Shown: positions 52,650 through 60,727 of the stretch, piece after piece | Layout of the letters: each line of letters opens with the position of its first letter | How positions within the stretch are numbered: the first letter of the stretch is position 1 | Assembly (NCBI RefSeq): GCF_032460525.1 | Contig: NZ_CP135963.1 | Location: forward strand, 4,278,001 to 4,342,000 | Direction of reading: 5' to 3' | Source: Geodermatophilus sp. DSM 44513 | GTDB taxonomy: Bacteria; Actinomycetota; Actinomycetes; Mycobacteriales; Geodermatophilaceae | Length of the DNA: 64,000 nucleotides | Notes under the pieces: model-generated | What the model was told of the DNA's origin: nothing | What the model saw: only the letters and a program-made list of their open reading frames with translations | Database searches by the model: none | Made by a program: the position numbers and the translations under genes

Positions 52650-53917
52650 CCGGCCACGCTACGCAGCCGCCACAGCCGGTACCCGACCCCGACCGCGAAC
52701 ACGGCCACCCCGGCGGCCACCGAGGACGGCGGCAGGGTCACGACCAGCACGACGCAGCCGAGGGCGCCGAGCACCTGCAGCGCCCTCGGGTACCGGCGGT
52801 GCGGGCCGGTCTGGGTGGCCGCGGCGAGGTTGGCGACCAGGTAGTAGAGCAGCACGCCGAAGGAGGAGAAGCCGATCGCCCCGCGCAGGTCGACGGTCAG
52901 CACCAGCACGCAGACGACCGCGGCGAGGGCGACCTCCGCGCGGTGCGGCACCCGGTACCGGGGGTGGACGGCGGCCAGCGGGCCGGGCAGGTCGCCCTCG
53001 CGGGCCATCGCCAGGCCGGTGCGCCCGATGCCCGCGATGAGCGCGAGCAGCGCGCCGAGGGCGGCTGCGGCGGCGCCGACGCGCACGACCGCACCGGCCC
53101 AGTCGCCGGCGTCCCCGACCGCGGCGGCCAGCGGCACCGGGGTGGCCGCGGTCCCCTCCGGCCCGAGCACGGCCAGCAGCGTCACCGCGACGACGGCGTA
53201 GACGGCCACCGCGATGCCCAGGGCGGCGGAGACGGCGCGCGGGATGGTGCGGGCGGGGTCGCGCACCTCCTCGCCGAGGGTGGCGATGCGGGCGTAGCCG
53301 GCGAAGGCGAAGAACAGCAGGCCGGCCGCCTGCAGCACGCCGTACCAGCCGCCCGGCGGGGCGTCCCACGACGCCAGCCGGCCCGGGTCGGCCCGCCCGC
53401 CGGCCCAGGCGACGGCCACCGCCACCGCGAGGGCGAGCAGGACGACGGTGACGATGACACGGGTCAGCCCGGCGGTGCGGGTGATGCCCCGGTAGTTGAC
53501 CGCGGCCAGCGCCACCACCGCCACGACGGCCACCGGCCGCTGCCAGCCGGCGGGGGCGGCGTACGCGGCGAAGGTCAGCGCCATCGCCGCGCAGCTGGCG
53601 GTCTTGCCGACGACGAAGCCCCACCCGGCGAGGAACCCCCACCACGGGCCCAGCCGCTCGCGGCCGTAGAGGTAGGTGCCACCCGAGGACGGGTACTGGG
53701 CGGCGAGCTGCGCGGAGGCGACGGCGTTGCAGTACGCGACGACGGCGGCCAGCGCCAGGCCGACGAGCAGCCCGGCACCGGCGGCGGCCGCGGCGGGGGT
53801 GAAGGCGGCGAAGACGCCGGCGCCGACCATCGAGCCCACGCCGATGACCACGGCGTCGCCGGTGCCCAGCCGCCGGTCCAGCTCCGGGCGGCCGGCGCCG
53901 GGGGCGCCGCCGGTCAT
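52646..53917 (-). CDS. APC-family amino-acid permease
   Basis: 423 residues, about 12 membrane helices, starting RRLGTGDAVVIGVGSMVGAG, the APC helix 1 with the broken-helix G-S-M-V-G-A-G motif, followed by AQYPSSGGTYLYGRERLGPW and LLFFAFAGYARIATLGEEVR, the conserved APC helix 6 region. It is likely to import amino acids or amines. Location 46 bp downstream of the 2-oxoacid dehydrogenase E2 gene suggests branched-chain amino acids, by inference. ATG 53917. Confidence 0.88.
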   Translation of the reverse strand: MTGGAPGAGRPELDRRLGTGDAVVIGVGSMVGAGVFAAFTPAAAAAGAGLLVGLALAAVVAYCNAVASAQLAAQYPSSGGTYLYGRERLGPWWGFLAGWGFVVGKTASCAAMALTFAAYAAPAGWQRPVAVVAVVALAAVNYRGITRTAGLTRVIVTVVLLALAVAVAVAWAGGRADPGRLASWDAPPGGWYGVLQAAGLLFFAFAGYARIATLGEEVRDPARTIPRAVSAALGIAVAVYAVVAVTLLAVLGPEGTAATPVPLAAAVGDAGDWAGAVVRVGAAAAALGALLALIAGIGRTGLAMAREGDLPGPLAAVHPRYRVPHRAEVALAAVVCVLVLTVDLRGAIGFSSFGVLLYYLVANLAAATQTGPHRRYPRALQVLGALGCVVLVVTLPPSSVAAGVAVFAVGVGYRLWRLRSVAG

Positions 53918-53963
53918 GCCGGCCCCGCGGCCGCCGTCGGTCGGGTCACGCGTGGAGCATGCC

Positions 53964-55430
53964 TCAGAACGCCAGCGCCGTCCCCGGGTCGGACATCAGC
54001 GCACCGACGTCGGCGAGGAACCGGCTGCCCAGCTCCCCGTCGATCACCCGGTGGTCGAAGGACAGGGCCAGCTGGGTGACCTGCCGGGGGCGCACCTTGC
54101 CCTTGTGCACCCACGGCATCTCGCGGATCGCGCCGAAGGCCAGGATCGCCGACTCGCCGGGGTTGAGGATCGGCGTCCCGGTGTCCACGCCGAAGACGCC
54201 CACGTTGGTGATCGTGATCGTCCCGCCGGTCATGTCCTCCGGCGCGGTGCGCCCGGCCCGCGCGGTCTCGGTGAGCTCGGCCAGCGCGGTCGCCAGCTCG
54301 ACCAGGGACAGCCGGCCGGCGTCCTTGACGTTCGGGACGAGCAGCCCGCGCGGGGTGGCCGCCGCGATGCCGAGGTTCACCTGCCCGTGCACGACGATCT
54401 CCTGCGCCGCCTCGTCCCAGGAGCTGTTCACCATCGGGTGCCGGCCCGCGGCCAGCAGCACCGCCTTGGCGGCGAACAGCAGCGGGCTGACCCGCACCCC
54501 GGCGAACTCCGGGCGGGCGGCCAGCCGCGCGCGCAGCTTGAGCACCCGGGTGACGTCGACGGTGAGGAACTCGGTGACGTGCGGGGCGGTGAACGCGCTG
54601 GCCACCATCGCCGCCGCGGTGTGCTTGCGCACCCCGCGCACCGGGATGCGCTGCTCGCCCGCCGTCGGGTCCGGGGCCGGCCGCAGTTCCGTCACGGACG
54701 CGGGCGCCGCCGCCTGCTGCACGTCGGCGCGGGTGATGACCCCGCCGGGACCGCTGCCGGTGAGCACGGTGAGGTCCACGCCGAGGTCCTTGGCCAGCTT
54801 GCGCACCGGGGGCTTGGCCAGCGGGCGGGCCCGCCCACGGCCGGGGGCGGCGCTGCGGGCGGTCGCCGACTCCTCGTCGGCGGCGTTGGCCTCGGCCTGC
54901 CGGCCCACCTCCAGGCCACCGTGCCGCACCGGCTTGGTGGTCATGTCCGGGGCGGTGGCCAGCAGCGGCGGACGGTCCTGGCCGCCCGAGCCGTAGTCCG
55001 CCCCGGGCACCCGCGCGGCGGGCCGGTTCGGCGGCGGTGCGCCGCGGCGCGGGCGGCGGCGGGCCTCGGTGGTGCGCGGGCCGTAGCCGACCAGCACCGC
55101 CGTCCGCCCGCCGGGCGCCGCCCCGCCGATCAGCCCGGCCGCGGGCTCGGCGTCCGCCGCCCGGTCGGGGGCGGGGGCGGGCACGTCGCCGCCGCCGGTG
55201 TCGATGGTGATGATCGGCGTCCCGACGTCGACGGTGGCACCGGCGTCGTGCAGCAGCGCGGTGACCGTGCCGGCCCACGGGCTGGGCAGCTCGACGGCGG
55301 CCTTGGCCGTCTCCACCTCGCACAGCGGCTGGTTGACCGTGACGGTGTCGCCGACGGCGACCAGCCACTGCAGGATCTCGCCCTCGGTGAGCCCCTCACC
55401 GACGTCGGGCAGGGTGAACTGGCGCAGCAT
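53964..55430 (-). CDS. bkdC: 2-oxoacid dehydrogenase E2 (branched-chain type acyltransferase)
   Basis: 488 residues, ATG 55430. One lipoyl domain with lipoyl-Lys43 (CEVETAKAAVELPSPW), an Ala/Arg/Pro linker, the peripheral subunit-binding domain (KPPVRKLAKDLGVDLTVLTG, GPGGVITRADVQ), a second linker and the catalytic domain ending with LSFDHRVIDGELGSRFLADV, which holds the active His and Asp. Lies 3 bp after the E1-beta stop in the order E1a-E1b-E2. Branched-chain specificity is inferred from the M. tuberculosis bkdABC arrangement and the divergent Lrp regulator. Confidence 0.9.
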   Translation of the reverse strand: MLRQFTLPDVGEGLTEGEILQWLVAVGDTVTVNQPLCEVETAKAAVELPSPWAGTVTALLHDAGATVDVGTPIITIDTGGGDVPAPAPDRAADAEPAAGLIGGAAPGGRTAVLVGYGPRTTEARRRPRRGAPPPNRPAARVPGADYGSGGQDRPPLLATAPDMTTKPVRHGGLEVGRQAEANAADEESATARSAAPGRGRARPLAKPPVRKLAKDLGVDLTVLTGSGPGGVITRADVQQAAAPASVTELRPAPDPTAGEQRIPVRGVRKHTAAAMVASAFTAPHVTEFLTVDVTRVLKLRARLAARPEFAGVRVSPLLFAAKAVLLAAGRHPMVNSSWDEAAQEIVVHGQVNLGIAAATPRGLLVPNVKDAGRLSLVELATALAELTETARAGRTAPEDMTGGTITITNVGVFGVDTGTPILNPGESAILAFGAIREMPWVHKGKVRPRQVTQLALSFDHRVIDGELGSRFLADVGALMSDPGTALAF

Positions 55431-55433
55431 CGG

Positions 55434-56411
55434 TCAGAACTCCATGGCGCGGTCGACGGCGTCGAGCACCCGGTCGAGGTCGGGCAGGTACTCCTCCTCG
55501 AGCTTGGACGGCGGGTACGGGGTGTCGTAGCCCCCCACCCGCAGCACCGGGGCCTCGAGGGAGTGGAAGCAGTGCTCGGTGACGCGGGCGGCGATCTCCG
55601 CGCCCAGCCCGAGGGTCACCGGCGCCTCGTGGACGACGACGCAGCGCCCGGTGCGGCGCACCGAGTCGACCACCGGGTCGAGGTCCAGCGGGCTGATCGT
55701 GCGCAGGTCGACCACCTCCAGCGAGCGGCCCTCCTCCGCGGCGGCTTCGGCGGCCTGCAGCGCGGTCTTCACCATCGGGCCGTACGCCAGCACGGTGACG
55801 TCGTCGCCGGCGCGGACGACGCGGGAGGCGAACAGCGCCTCCGGGGTGGCGCCGGTGTCCACCTCGCCCTTGTCCCAGTACCGCCGCTTGGGCTCCAGGA
55901 AGACAACCGGGTCGGGGTGGGCGATCGCCTGCTGGATGCCCCAGTAGGCGTCCACCGGGTTGCTGACCGCGACCACCTTCAGGCCCGGCGTGTGCGCGAA
56001 GTAGGCCTCGGGGCTCTCGCTGTGGTGCTCGACGGCGCCGATGCCCCCGCCGAAGGGGATGCGGATGACGACGGGCATCGGCAGCCGCCCGCGCGAGCGG
56101 GCGTGGATCTTGGCGACCTGGGTGACGATCTGGTTGTAGGCGGGGAAGACGAACCCGTCGAACTGGATCTCGCAGACCGGCCGGTAGCCCCGCATGGCCA
56201 GCCCGACCGCGGTGCCGAGGATGCCGGCCTCGGCGAGCGGGGTGTCGACGACGCGGTCCTCGCCGAAGTCCTTCTGCAGACCGTCGGTGATCCGGAAGAC
56301 CCCGCCGAGGCGGCCGATGTCCTCACCCATGAGCACGACCTTGGCGTCGTCCTCCATCGCCCGGCGCAGGCCGAGGTTGAGCGCCTTGCCGATGGTCAGC
56401 GTCTCGGCCAT
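55434..56411 (-). CDS. bkdB: 2-oxoacid dehydrogenase E1 beta subunit
   Basis: 325 residues, ATG 56411. Thiamine-enzyme beta subunit: VVLMGEDIGRLGGVFRITDG, VVDTPLAEAGILGTAVGLAM, CEIQFDGFVFPAYNQIV, PFGGGIGAVEHHSESPEAYF (catalytic His pair), and YDTPYPPSKLEEEYLPDLD at the end. Forms the alpha2beta2 E1 with the upstream gene, whose stop overlaps this start by one base. Confidence 0.94.
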   Translation of the reverse strand: MAETLTIGKALNLGLRRAMEDDAKVVLMGEDIGRLGGVFRITDGLQKDFGEDRVVDTPLAEAGILGTAVGLAMRGYRPVCEIQFDGFVFPAYNQIVTQVAKIHARSRGRLPMPVVIRIPFGGGIGAVEHHSESPEAYFAHTPGLKVVAVSNPVDAYWGIQQAIAHPDPVVFLEPKRRYWDKGEVDTGATPEALFASRVVRAGDDVTVLAYGPMVKTALQAAEAAAEEGRSLEVVDLRTISPLDLDPVVDSVRRTGRCVVVHEAPVTLGLGAEIAARVTEHCFHSLEAPVLRVGGYDTPYPPSKLEEEYLPDLDRVLDAVDRAMEF

Positions 56412-57580
56412 CAGTGACCGCCTCCCTCGAAGCCGGCCTGGTAGGCCTCGAACTGCGCCTGCTGCGCGGCCAGGTGCGGCGTCTGCTCGGCGTAGACCCG
56501 GTCGAACATCGCCCTCCCGGGCGGGTCGGCCATCTCGGTCGTGCCGCGCCGGATGCGCACCGCCAGCTCGTCGGCCTGCGCCTCCACGTCGGCGAAGAAG
56601 TCGGCGTCGGCGGTGCCGGTGCGTGAGAGGTAGGCCTTCACCCGGGCGATCGGGTCGCGCAGCTTCCACTCCTCCAGCTCGCTGGCCAGCCGGTAGCGGG
56701 TGGGGTCGTCGGAGGTCGTGTGCGCGCCCATCCGGTAGGTGAACGCCTCGATGAAGGTGGGGCCCTGGCCCTCGCGGGCGGCGGCCAGCGCCGCGCGGGT
56801 CACCGCCAGGACGGCGAGGACGTCGTTGCCGTCGACCCGGACGCCGGGGAAGCCGAAGCCCGCGGCCCGCTGGTAGAGCGGGATCCGGGTCTGGCGCTCC
56901 AGCGGCACGCTGATCGCGTACTGGTTGTTCTGGCAGAAGAAGACGACCGGGGCGGAGAAGCTGGCCGCCCAGATCATCGCCTCGTTGACCTCGCCCTGGC
57001 TGGTCGCGCCGTCGCCGAGGAAGGCCAGCGCGGCGGACTCGGCGCCGTCGCGCTGCAGGCCCATGGCGTAGCCGGTGGCGTGCAGGCACTGGGCGCCGAT
57101 GACGACGGTGTAGAGGTTGAAGCCGGTGGCGACCGGGTCCCAGCCGCCGTTGTCGACGCCGCGGAACAGGCTGATGACGTGCAGCGGGTCCACCCCGCGG
57201 GTCCAGGCCACGCCGTGCTCGCGGTAGGTGGGGAAGGCGGTGTCGTCGGGGCGCAGCGCGCGGCCGGCGCCGATCTGCGCGGCCTCCTGGCCCAGCAGCG
57301 AGGCCCAGATGCCCAGCTCGCCCTGCCGCTGCAGCGCGGTGGCCTCGACGTCCCACCGGCGGACCAGCACCAGGTCGCGGTAGAGGTCGCGCAGCTCCTC
57401 GGCCGTCACGTCGATGGCGTAGTCGGGGTGCTGCACCCGCTCGCCCTCGGGGGTCAGCAGCTGGACCAGGCCGGTCTGGCGGGGCAGGTGCGGCGCACCC
57501 GCCCCGGGCACCGGGTCGACCACCTCGGTGGTCATGCCGGACACGGCAGCGCTCAGGGGCCTGCTCGCGAGCTCGCGCAC
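56411..57580 (-). CDS. bkdA: 2-oxoacid dehydrogenase E1 alpha subunit
   Basis: 389 residues from GTG 57580, selected for the AGGAGGAG ribosome site at 57585-57592; ATG 57535 is an alternative giving 374. Thiamine-pyrophosphate motif FLGDGATSQGEVNEAMIWAA ... FFCQNNQYAIS, preceded by FPTYREHGVAWTRGVD and followed by TYRMGAHTTSDDPTRYR with the phosphorylation-loop-type sequence. Decarboxylates branched-chain or similar 2-oxoacids. First gene of the bkd operon and divergent from the Lrp-type regulator. Confidence 0.93.
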   Translation of the reverse strand: MRELASRPLSAAVSGMTTEVVDPVPGAGAPHLPRQTGLVQLLTPEGERVQHPDYAIDVTAEELRDLYRDLVLVRRWDVEATALQRQGELGIWASLLGQEAAQIGAGRALRPDDTAFPTYREHGVAWTRGVDPLHVISLFRGVDNGGWDPVATGFNLYTVVIGAQCLHATGYAMGLQRDGAESAALAFLGDGATSQGEVNEAMIWAASFSAPVVFFCQNNQYAISVPLERQTRIPLYQRAAGFGFPGVRVDGNDVLAVLAVTRAALAAAREGQGPTFIEAFTYRMGAHTTSDDPTRYRLASELEEWKLRDPIARVKAYLSRTGTADADFFADVEAQADELAVRIRRGTTEMADPPGRAMFDRVYAEQTPHLAAQQAQFEAYQAGFEGGGH

Positions 57581-57725
57581 TGTGCTCCTCCTCACCGTCG
57601 CACCGCCGCTGCCGGGGTCACCGGTCGGGGCGGCGGGTCGGACGTCCCGTGGCACCCGGGTGTGGCGCCACTCACACATCGTGGCACGTCCGGGTCCCGG
57701 GTGGAGCAGACACCCGCCCACCGAT

Positions 57726-57756
57726 CTGCGCAAGGTCCTCCGCACGGATTGCGCAG
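57726..57756. promoter_or_regulatory. Inverted repeat between bkdA and lrp-type gene
   Basis: CTGCGCAA (57726-57733) and TTGCGCAG (57749-57756) are perfect complements with centres 23 bp apart, about two helical turns, suited to an Lrp dimer pair. It lies between the divergent bkdA and Lrp-family genes. Confidence 0.6.
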
Positions 57757-57799
57757 CATGACCCCTCCGAGGGGGGCCGGGCCTGTCAGACTGAGCGAC

Positions 57800-58273
57800 G
57801 TGCCCGCTCTCGACGCCACCGACGCCCGCCTGCTGCAGGCCCTGGGCGAGGACCCGCGGGCGACGGTCATGGCCCTGTCGCAGCGGCTCGGGCTGGCCCG
57901 CAACACGGTGCAGGCGCGGCTGGCCCGGCTGGAGTCCGGCGACGCGCTGGCGCCCTTCGACCACCGCGTCCGCCCGGAGGCCCTGGGCTACCGGCTGGGC
58001 GCGTACGTCACCGTGCAGGTGGTGCAGCGCAGCCTGGCCGACGTCGGCGACGCGCTGGCACACATCCCCGAGGTGCTCGAGGTGACCGCGCTGTCCGGCG
58101 TCGCCGACCTGCTGGTGCGGGTGGTCGCCGTCGACGCCGACGACCTGTGGCGGATCACCGAGCGGGTGCTGGCCATCCCCGGCGTGCAGCGCACCGACAC
58201 CGCGCTGGCGCTGCGCCGGCTGGTCGACCACCGCATGGGCCCGCTGCTGGCGCGTGCGTCGGCTCAGGACTGA
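57800..58273 (+). CDS. Lrp/AsnC-family regulator (BkdR-like)
   Basis: 157 residues, GTG 57800. HTH: LDATDARLLQALGEDPRATV, LSQRLGLARNTVQARLARLE; C-terminal RAM domain (GYRLGAYVTVQVVQRSLADV, IPEVLEVTALSGVADLLVRV, DDLWRITERVLAIPGVQRT). Divergent from the bkd operon with a dyad in between, matching the known BkdR arrangement. Effector probably a branched-chain amino acid. The end overlaps the convergent DUF3253 gene by 10 bp. Confidence 0.92.
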   Translation: MPALDATDARLLQALGEDPRATVMALSQRLGLARNTVQARLARLESGDALAPFDHRVRPEALGYRLGAYVTVQVVQRSLADVGDALAHIPEVLEVTALSGVADLLVRVVAVDADDLWRITERVLAIPGVQRTDTALALRRLVDHRMGPLLARASAQD

Positions 58274-58518
58274 GGCCGGCGCACCCGCACCGGGCCGCGC
58301 GCGGTGGCCACGTCGACGACCTCACCGCGCTGGGTGACCTGCACCCGGCCGTCCGCGGCCAGCCGCCCGGCCGCCGCGCGGGCGGCCGGCATGAGCTCCC
58401 GCCAGCCAGCCGGGTCGACGGCGCGGGCGGCCTCCGACGGGCAGATCGTCGCCCCGGCCCGCCGCTGGTCCAGCAGGGCGTCGATCGCCTGCTCCAGCCG
58501 CGCGCCGACGTCGTCCAC
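58264..58518 (-). CDS. DUF3253 protein
   Basis: 84 residues, GTG 58518. DUF3253 pattern: IDALLDQRRAGATICPSEAA, VDPAGWRELMPAARAAAGRL, VQVTQRGEVVD; the fold is winged-helix-like and the function unknown. The C-terminal GPVRVRRPQS is a common ending in the family, as far as I recall. Confidence 0.85.
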   Translation of the reverse strand: MDDVGARLEQAIDALLDQRRAGATICPSEAARAVDPAGWRELMPAARAAAGRLAADGRVQVTQRGEVVDVATARGPVRVRRPQS

Positions 58519-58565
58519 ACCGCCCAGGTTGGCCGCCCTCCCGCCACGGCGCCACCGGCCCGGGG

Positions 58566-59117
58566 ATGCTGGTGGTCGTGCGCCGCGCCACCACCGGACT
58601 GCTCGCCGCCCTGCTGCTCGTGCTCGCCGGGTGGGTGTCGGCGCCGGGGGCGTCGGCGTGCGGCTGCACCGGGGGGACGCCGACCGAGCTCGCCCTGCGC
58701 GCGGACGCGGTCTTCTCCGGCCGGCTGGAGTCCCGGGAGGAGGCCGGGGACACCGTCCTGCACGTCTTCCGCGTCGGCACCGTGTACACCGGCCGGGTCG
58801 CCGCCCGGCAGGGGGTGCTGTCCCCTGCCCGGTGCGGCCTGGAGCTCAGCGGCGAGGGTCCCTTCCTCGTGTTCGCCACGCGGGAGGGCGACGGGCTCAC
58901 CGCCGGGTCGTGCGGCGGCACCGCGCCGTGGACCGTCGAGGCCGCGGCGGAGGTGCAGATGCTGACCGGCTCCGGCACGCCCACGCCGGGCTCGGCCGGC
59001 ACCGAGGTCCGCACGGGCCCGTCGCGCACGACCCTGGAGGCCGGTGCCGCCGCCGTCCTCGTCGTGGTGGTCGGCGGTCTGCTGCTGCGCCGCCGCGGCC
59101 GGGACGGCCGCGGGTAG
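58566..59117 (+). CDS. Secreted/membrane-anchored protein, TIMP/NTR-like
   Basis: 183 residues. Signal peptide (TGLLAALLLVLAGWVSAPGA) with cleavage before ACGCTGGTPTELALRADAV, a Cys-rich beta domain resembling the netrin/TIMP-like proteins of actinobacteria (FSGRLESREE, VFRVGTVYTGRV, CGLELSGEGPFLVFA, CGGTAPW), then a C-terminal membrane helix (AAAVLVVVVGGLLLRRRGR) with a basic tail. No sortase LPxTG is seen. Function unknown. Start may be one of several GTGs after 58566. Confidence 0.75.
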   Translation: MLVVVRRATTGLLAALLLVLAGWVSAPGASACGCTGGTPTELALRADAVFSGRLESREEAGDTVLHVFRVGTVYTGRVAARQGVLSPARCGLELSGEGPFLVFATREGDGLTAGSCGGTAPWTVEAAAEVQMLTGSGTPTPGSAGTEVRTGPSRTTLEAGAAAVLVVVVGGLLLRRRGRDGRG

Positions 59118-59126
59118 GGGCGCGCC

Positions 59127-59300
59127 GTGGACCCCGGAGACCGCGACCTGCTGCAGGAGCTGCTGTCCGCCCACGGCCCGCCGGGCCAGGATGACGCCGT
59201 CCGGGAGATCTGCCGGCGGGAGCTGGCCTGCGCCGCACTGGTCGCCGAGTTCCCGTGCCGCCCCGTGCCGGGGGTGTGCACCGCCGAGCAGGGCGGGTAG
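59127..59300 (+). CDS. 57-residue Cys-containing protein
   Basis: GTG 59127: starts DPGDRDLLQELLSAHGPPG and has four Cys (REICRRELACAALVAEFPC, GVCTAEQ). No signal peptide. Small size, no close ribosome site and no family make this moderate; it lies 9 bp after the previous gene and 9 bp before the next one. Confidence 0.45.
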   Translation: MDPGDRDLLQELLSAHGPPGQDDAVREICRRELACAALVAEFPCRPVPGVCTAEQGG

Positions 59301-59309
59301 ACCCCGCGG

Positions 59310-59828
59310 ATGGCGAAGCGCACCCCGCTGGGGACGATCGGCAAGGGACGGCGCGGCATCAGCGTGGCGGGCTGGGCGCTGCGCGGCGCGGCCGCCGGCG
59401 CGGCGGGCACCACGGCGCTCAACGCGGTCACCTACCTGGACATGGTCGTCCGCGGCCGGGGCACCAGCTCCACCCCTGAGCAGACGGTGGAGGTGCTGGC
59501 GCAGCGGGCGCACCTGCCGATCCCGGGGGACGACGACACGCGGGCCAACCGGGTGCAGGGCCTGGGCCCGATCACCGGGCTGGTCGCCGGCGTGGGCGTC
59601 GGCGTCGTCGTCGGGCTGGTGCGTGCGGCCGGCTACCGGTCGCAGCCGCTGGTCGGCACGCTGCTGACGACGCTCGGGGTGCTGGTCGCCTCCAACGGGC
59701 CGATGACGGTGCTCGGGGTGACCGACCCGCGCACCTGGTCGGGCGCCGACTGGGCGGCCGACGTCGTCCCCCACGTGGCCTACGCCGCGGTGGTCAAGAC
59801 GACGATGGACGCCTTCGACCGCCTGTGA
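59310..59828 (+). CDS. Small membrane protein, function unknown
   Basis: 172 residues, ATG 59310. Hydrophobic segments GLRGAAAGAAGTTALNAVTYL-like (residues ~25-45), GPITGLVAGVGVGVVVGLVRA, LVGTLLTTLGVLVASNGPMT and a final amphipathic VVPHVAYAAVVKTTMDAF. No recognisable catalytic motif. Similar uncharacterised proteins occur next to PPOX-like genes in actinobacteria, from memory only. Possibly co-transcribed with the preceding small gene. Confidence 0.7.
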   Translation: MAKRTPLGTIGKGRRGISVAGWALRGAAAGAAGTTALNAVTYLDMVVRGRGTSSTPEQTVEVLAQRAHLPIPGDDDTRANRVQGLGPITGLVAGVGVGVVVGLVRAAGYRSQPLVGTLLTTLGVLVASNGPMTVLGVTDPRTWSGADWAADVVPHVAYAAVVKTTMDAFDRL

Positions 59829-59889
59829 TGGGGGGCCGTCCTCCGGTGCACTTCCGCGGAAGTGGACTAGGCCCGGCAGACTGCACGGT

Positions 59890-60510
59890 GTGCACGACAT
59901 CACCACGGAGGCGGAGCTGCGCGAGCTCCTCGGTGAGCCCGCTCCGCCCGCGCTGGCCAAGGAGCGGACGAGCCTCCACGAGCTGGACCGGGAGTGGCTG
60001 GCGGCCTCGCCGTTCTGCCTGGTGGCGACCAGCGCCACCGACGGCAGCTGTGACGTCTCCCCCAAGGGCGACCCACCTGGCTTCACCCTAGTCCTCGACG
60101 CTCGGACGCTCGCACTCCCGGAACGGGCCGGCAACCGGCGGACCGACGGTTTCCGCAACGTGCTGACCAACCCGCACGTCGGCCTGCTATACCTCCTCCC
60201 GGGTCGCGGTGACACGTTGCGGGTCAACGGCCGGGCGCGGCTGACCCGGGACCCGGCGCTGCTCGACCGCATGCTGGTGCAGGGGCACCGTCCGCTGCTC
60301 GCGCTGGTCGTCGAGGTGGAGCAGGTGTTCCACCACTGCGCCAAGGCGTTCCTGCGCTCGCACCTGTGGGACCCGGAGAGCTGGCGGCCGGACGACGTCC
60401 CCTCCCGTGCCCGGATCGCCCACCGGCTGGAGCGCCGTGGGGAACGGCTCGAGGACATCGAGAGCTACTACGGCGAGCAGTACTCCGCCGGCCTGTACCC
60501 CGCCGGCTGA
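59890..60510 (+). CDS. Pyridoxamine-phosphate-oxidase-family flavoprotein (MSMEG_1061-like)
   Basis: 206 residues, GTG 59890. Split-barrel FMN-binding fold with FCLVATSATDGSCDVSPKGD, LALPERAGNRRTDGFRN and LTNPHVGLLYLLPGRGDTLR, the signature of the MSMEG_1061 subgroup, then RVNGRARLTRD and VFHHCAKAFLRSHLWDPE. It is probably an F420- or FMN-dependent oxidoreductase of unknown substrate. Final helical segment RLERRGERLEDIESYYGEQY. Confidence 0.85.
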   Translation: MHDITTEAELRELLGEPAPPALAKERTSLHELDREWLAASPFCLVATSATDGSCDVSPKGDPPGFTLVLDARTLALPERAGNRRTDGFRNVLTNPHVGLLYLLPGRGDTLRVNGRARLTRDPALLDRMLVQGHRPLLALVVEVEQVFHHCAKAFLRSHLWDPESWRPDDVPSRARIAHRLERRGERLEDIESYYGEQYSAGLYPAG

Positions 60511-60727
60511 CGCGAGATCTGCTCGATGTCGGCCGCTCTCACCGACACAGGTGCCCTCGTGTGATCAGTCAGCAACAGGTGCCCTGACCGACCGGCACGA
60601 TGTGCCCACGGCTGGCTCGGGCAGGTCCACGACGCGGGCCCGTTCTCGTGGAGGACGATCGGATCCGCTGTCGACTCAGCTGGACGAGCGGCATTGCGAG
60701 CGCACGACGTCGGCTGCGCCCACCCGC

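Noticed and set aside
60085..60116. Apparent type I repeat core (CTCGACGCTCGGACGCTCGCAC) inside the PPOX gene, seen in pieces
   Set aside because: The encoded VLDARTLALPER segment is conserved in the protein family and no outer arms are present.
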